The translations under genes and the position numbers were made by a program. Source: Saccharopolyspora aridisoli (GTDB taxonomy: Bacteria; Actinomycetota; Actinomycetes; Mycobacteriales; Pseudonocardiaceae). Taken from it: a stretch of 64,000 nt of DNA. Below, piece after piece: positions 61,435 through 64,000 of this stretch. The stretch is from NCBI RefSeq assembly GCF_004348445.1, contig NZ_SMKV01000005.1:62001-126000 (forward strand), in the 5' to 3' direction. Every line of letters begins with the position of its first letter. Within the stretch, counting starts at the first letter, position 1. Below the pieces are notes generated by a model that worked only from the letters and a program-made list of their open reading frames with translations, searched no databases and had not been told where the DNA came from.

Positions 61435-64000
61435 CTATCGCAACCTTCGCGGCCCGGTGTCCGGAACGGCCGCGGACTCCCCCAGCGACACCTTGGCCCC
61501 GGTGACCGCAGCACCGGTCGGCGAGGCCAGGACCGGCTGCAACACCAGCTGCCGCACCTCGGGCAGGTCCTCGGCCAAGGTCGCCACCCGCAGCACCAGG
61601 TCCTCCAGCGCGGACAGGTCGGCCGGCTCCACACCCCGATAGCCGACCAGCAGCGGCGCCGCCCGAGGCGCGCGCACCAACGTGGCGACGTCGACGTCGG
61701 TCAACGGCAGCGCGCGGTAGGCCTTGTCCCCCAGCAGCTCGCTGGCCACGCCGGAGAGCCCGAACGAGACCAGCGTGCCGAACGAGGGGTCGTCGATGAG
61801 GTCGATCACGCACGAGGTCCCGCGCCCGGCCATCCGCTGCACGTAGACCTCGTCGATCCCCGACACCCGGCGCACGTCCGCGTAGGCCGTGCGCACGGCC
61901 TCCGGACCGCCCAGGTCCAGGCGGACCCCGACCAGGTCGTTGCGGTGCCGCAGCTTGGCGCTGGTGGACTTCAGCACCACCGGGTAGCCCAGCTCCTCGG
62001 CAGCCGCGATCGCGCCCGCGACGTCGGTGACCTTGCGAAAGGGCGCCACCTCGATGCCGTAGCAACCCAGCAGGCGCACGGTGCGCTCGTCGCCGAGCTC
62101 CACCACGCCCTCGGCCAGCCACTGCTCGACCAGCGAACGCGCCTGCTCGGCCTCCACCTCCGGACGCACGAAGTGTCCCTTCGGCGCCGCGCGCCACTTC
62201 GCGTAGCGGGTGACGCGAGCCAGCGCGAGCACCGAGCGTTCCGGGCTCGGGTACGAGGGCACCGAACCCTTGCCCGTGGTCCCGTCCGGTCCCGGCACCA
62301 CCAGTTCGTCCGGCACGCCTTCGGCCGCCAGGAACGTGGTCACCACCGGCTTCGAACGCGCCGCGTCGGCCTCCTGCAGCGCGTTCCGCAACGCCCGCGC
62401 GTAGGCCGTTCCGGGCACCGCCACCGGCGGCGCGAACACAGTGATCAGCGCGTGGACGTCCTCGCGCAGGGCCGCATCGCGCACGGCGGCGGCGAACTCC
62501 TCCGGCCCTGCCACAGCTCCGACGTCGACCGGCTCGTGCGCCAGCTGCAGGCCCTGCGCTTGGGCCACGTCGGCGGCGATCATGCCCAGCGCCGACGAAT
62601 TGCCCACGATCGAGACCCGATCGCCCTGCGGCAGCGGCTGGTGCGCGAGCAGCAGCGCGGTGTCGAACATCTGCGCCACCGACTCGACCCGGATCACGCC
62701 GGACTGCTCGAACAGCGCTTGCACGCTCGTCTCGTCGATCTCCACCGTGGTCGCCGCCAGGCCCGCCCGGACCGAGTTGCGACCCGACTTGACCACCACG
62801 ACGGGCTTGCTCCGGGCCAACCGCCTGGCGAGCCGCCCGAACTTGCGCGGGTTGCCGAACGACTCCAGGTACAGCAGCACGACATCCGTTGCGGGGTCCG
62901 TCTGCCAGTACTGCAGCAGGTCGTTGCCGGACAGGTCGGCGCGGTTGCCCGCGGAGACGAACGTCGACAGCCCGAGCCCGCGCTCGGTCGCTGTCTCCAG
63001 GATCGCCACGCCCAGCGCGCCGGACTGGCTGAAGAACCCGGTGCGGCCACGTCCAGGCAGCTGCGGCGCGAGGCTCGCGTTGAGCCGGAACTCCGGATCG
63101 GGGTTGACCACGCCGAGCGCGTTGGGGCCCACCACTCGCATCCCGTGCACGCGAGCGGCGCGCACCATCTCGCGCTCGACCTCGCGCCCCGCCGGACCGG
63201 ACTCGCTGAACCCGGAGGAGACGATGACCAGCGTTTTCACGCCCTTGGCCAGGCAGTCGTCGAGGACCTCGTTGACGCTGGCAGCCGGAATCGCCACGAC
63301 CGCCAGGTCGACCTCGTCGGGGATGTCGAGCACCGAGGCGTAGGCCCGCACCCCGCGCACCGAGCGGTGCTCGGGGTTGACCGGGTAGACCGGGCCGGTG
63401 AAGTCCGCAGTGAGCAGGTTGGTCAGCACCGCGTGACCGATCTTGCGGTGATCCGTGGAGGCCCCGATCACCGCCACCGACCGGGGGCGCAGCAGGTTGT
63501 GCACGCTGCGCGCCTCGGCCGCCTGTTCGCGGGCTCGGGCCACCGCTACCGATTCCTCGGTCGGGTCGATGTCGAACTCCAGGTGCACGACGCCTTCCTC
63601 CATGGCCCGGCTGACCTGGTAACCGGCATCGCGGAAGACCCGAACCATCGTCGAGTTCTCGGCCAGGACTTCGGCCACGAAGCGCCGCAGACCGCGCTCT
63701 TGCGCCGCGGCCGCGAGGTGCTCCAGCAGGATCGAGCCCAGCCCGCGCCCCTGGTGACCGTCCTCGACGACGAACGCGACCTCGGCGGACTTCTGCTCAC
63801 CGAGCCGGTCGAAGCGGCCGACCGCGACGATGTCGTCACCGAGCAGCGCGACCAGCGCGGTCCGGTTGAGGTAGTCGACCTGCGTGAACCGCCGCACGTC
63901 GCGCTCCGACATCCGCGGGTACGGACCGAAGTACCGGTAGTACCTGGTCCTGTCGCTGAGCCGGCCGTGGAAGGCAAGCAGCTTGTCCTTGTCGGCCGGG
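61435..64000 (-). CDS. GNAT acetyltransferase fused to acyl-CoA-synthetase-like domain, 5' end outside window
   Basis: The frame runs off the window's right edge with coding sequence (DKDKLLAFHGRLSDRTRYYRYFGP), so the start is missing. Domains in order are GNAT (VAFVVEDGHQGRGLGSILLEHLAAAAQERG, acetyl-CoA loop), a CoA-binding domain (LLRPRSVAVIGASTDHRKIGHAVLTNL), a ligase-CoA domain and an ATP-grasp domain (VTDVAGAIAAAEELGYPVVLKSTSAKLRHRNDLVGVRL). It resembles Pat-type protein lysine acetyltransferases that control acyl-CoA synthetases. The catalytic His segment (SHTG) of active ADP-forming synthetases is AATTVE here, so that half is probably regulatory. Confidence 0.88.
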   Translation of the reverse strand, partial: PADKDKLLAFHGRLSDRTRYYRYFGPYPRMSERDVRRFTQVDYLNRTALVALLGDDIVAVGRFDRLGEQKSAEVAFVVEDGHQGRGLGSILLEHLAAAAQERGLRRFVAEVLAENSTMVRVFRDAGYQVSRAMEEGVVHLEFDIDPTEESVAVARAREQAAEARSVHNLLRPRSVAVIGASTDHRKIGHAVLTNLLTADFTGPVYPVNPEHRSVRGVRAYASVLDIPDEVDLAVVAIPAASVNEVLDDCLAKGVKTLVIVSSGFSESGPAGREVEREMVRAARVHGMRVVGPNALGVVNPDPEFRLNASLAPQLPGRGRTGFFSQSGALGVAILETATERGLGLSTFVSAGNRADLSGNDLLQYWQTDPATDVVLLYLESFGNPRKFGRLARRLARSKPVVVVKSGRNSVRAGLAATTVEIDETSVQALFEQSGVIRVESVAQMFDTALLLAHQPLPQGDRVSIVGNSSALGMIAADVAQAQGLQLAHEPVDVGAVAGPEEFAAAVRDAALREDVHALITVFAPPVAVPGTAYARALRNALQEADAARSKPVVTTFLAAEGVPDELVVPGPDGTTGKGSVPSYPSPERSVLALARVTRYAKWRAAPKGHFVRPEVEAEQARSLVEQWLAEGVVELGDERTVRLLGCYGIEVAPFRKVTDVAGAIAAAEELGYPVVLKSTSAKLRHRNDLVGVRLDLGGPEAVRTAYADVRRVSGIDEVYVQRMAGRGTSCVIDLIDDPSFGTLVSFGLSGVASELLGDKAYRALPLTDVDVATLVRAPRAAPLLVGYRGVEPADLSALEDLVLRVATLAEDLPEVRQLVLQPVLASPTGAAVTGAKVSLGESAAVPDTGPRRLR

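Overview
The window is high-GC actinobacterial chromosome (GC-rich third codon positions, many GTG and some TTG starts). Many families are typical of Actinobacteria: DUF3000, DUF3039, DUF3093, DUF3099, DUF3159, DUF3710, DUF4193, PpgK, Cei, and paired SigA/SigB sigma factors. Protein content points to Pseudonocardiales, most likely a Saccharopolyspora-like member of the Pseudonocardiaceae; this assignment is an inference. From about 14 kb to 57 kb the order (msrB, hemQ-hemG-hemE, DUF3000, RNase D, dxs, TrmA-like, APC permease, ceoB-ceoC, DUF3159, OB-fold, DUF3710, dut, DUF3093, DUF4193, cei, suhB, ppgK, sigA, YihY, DUF3039, sigB) follows, from memory, the Mycobacterium tuberculosis Rv2674-Rv2710 neighbourhood, so most of the window is conserved core chromosome. 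I saw no transposase, integrase, CRISPR array, tRNA or rRNA gene.

Layout. 0-4.8 kb: 3' part of a membrane Ser/Thr kinase, ornithine aminotransferase, a ZapE-like ATPase and a RibD-C reductase. 4.9-7.8 kb: a seven-gene Asp23/Gls24 envelope-stress operon (three Asp23-like proteins, a J-domain-like fragment, a DUF2273-like small membrane protein, a DUF6286-like protein, AmaP). 7.8-14 kb: an ATP-dependent DNA ligase, a ketopantoate-reductase-like protein, an EamA exporter, a TAP-like lipoprotein without its nucleophile serine, a cysteine-rich micro-ORF and DUF4389. 14-21 kb: MsrB, three genes of the coproporphyrin-dependent heme branch (hemE-hemG-hemQ), DUF3000, a LuxR-type regulator with an in-frame stop, and RNase D. 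21-25.4 kb: a beta-oxidation pair (thiolase plus FadB-type fusion) behind twin palindromic operators, then a Uma2 protein. 25.5-31.2 kb: a two-component pair, dxs, a membrane protein and a frame-disrupted gene. 31-39.5 kb: TrmA-like methyltransferase, APC permease, CeoB/CeoC potassium-channel regulators and a string of actinobacterial DUF genes around dut. 40-57 kb: Cei, SuhB-like phosphatase, PpgK, SigA, cysteine-desulfurase-like protein, helicase, YihY, acyltransferase, DNA repair, methyltransferases, Dtd and SigB. 57-64 kb: tyrosine phosphatase, class I fumarase, a lipoprotein, an alpha/beta hydrolase and a partial GNAT/acyl-CoA-synthetase-like protein.

Recurrent themes. At least a dozen genes have a TANNNT box 6-9 bases before an ATG or GTG, the signature of leaderless transcripts; at dut/DUF3093 two such boxes share one TA step. 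Convergent gene ends are closed by long perfect hairpins. The points most worth a second look are the 30-residue peptide with eight cysteines (12580-12672), the nonsense codon in an otherwise intact response regulator (19225), the gene spread over three frames (30865-31211), the pseudo-hydrolase lipoprotein, the twin operators before fadA, and short upstream ORFs before cei and the DUF7455 gene.
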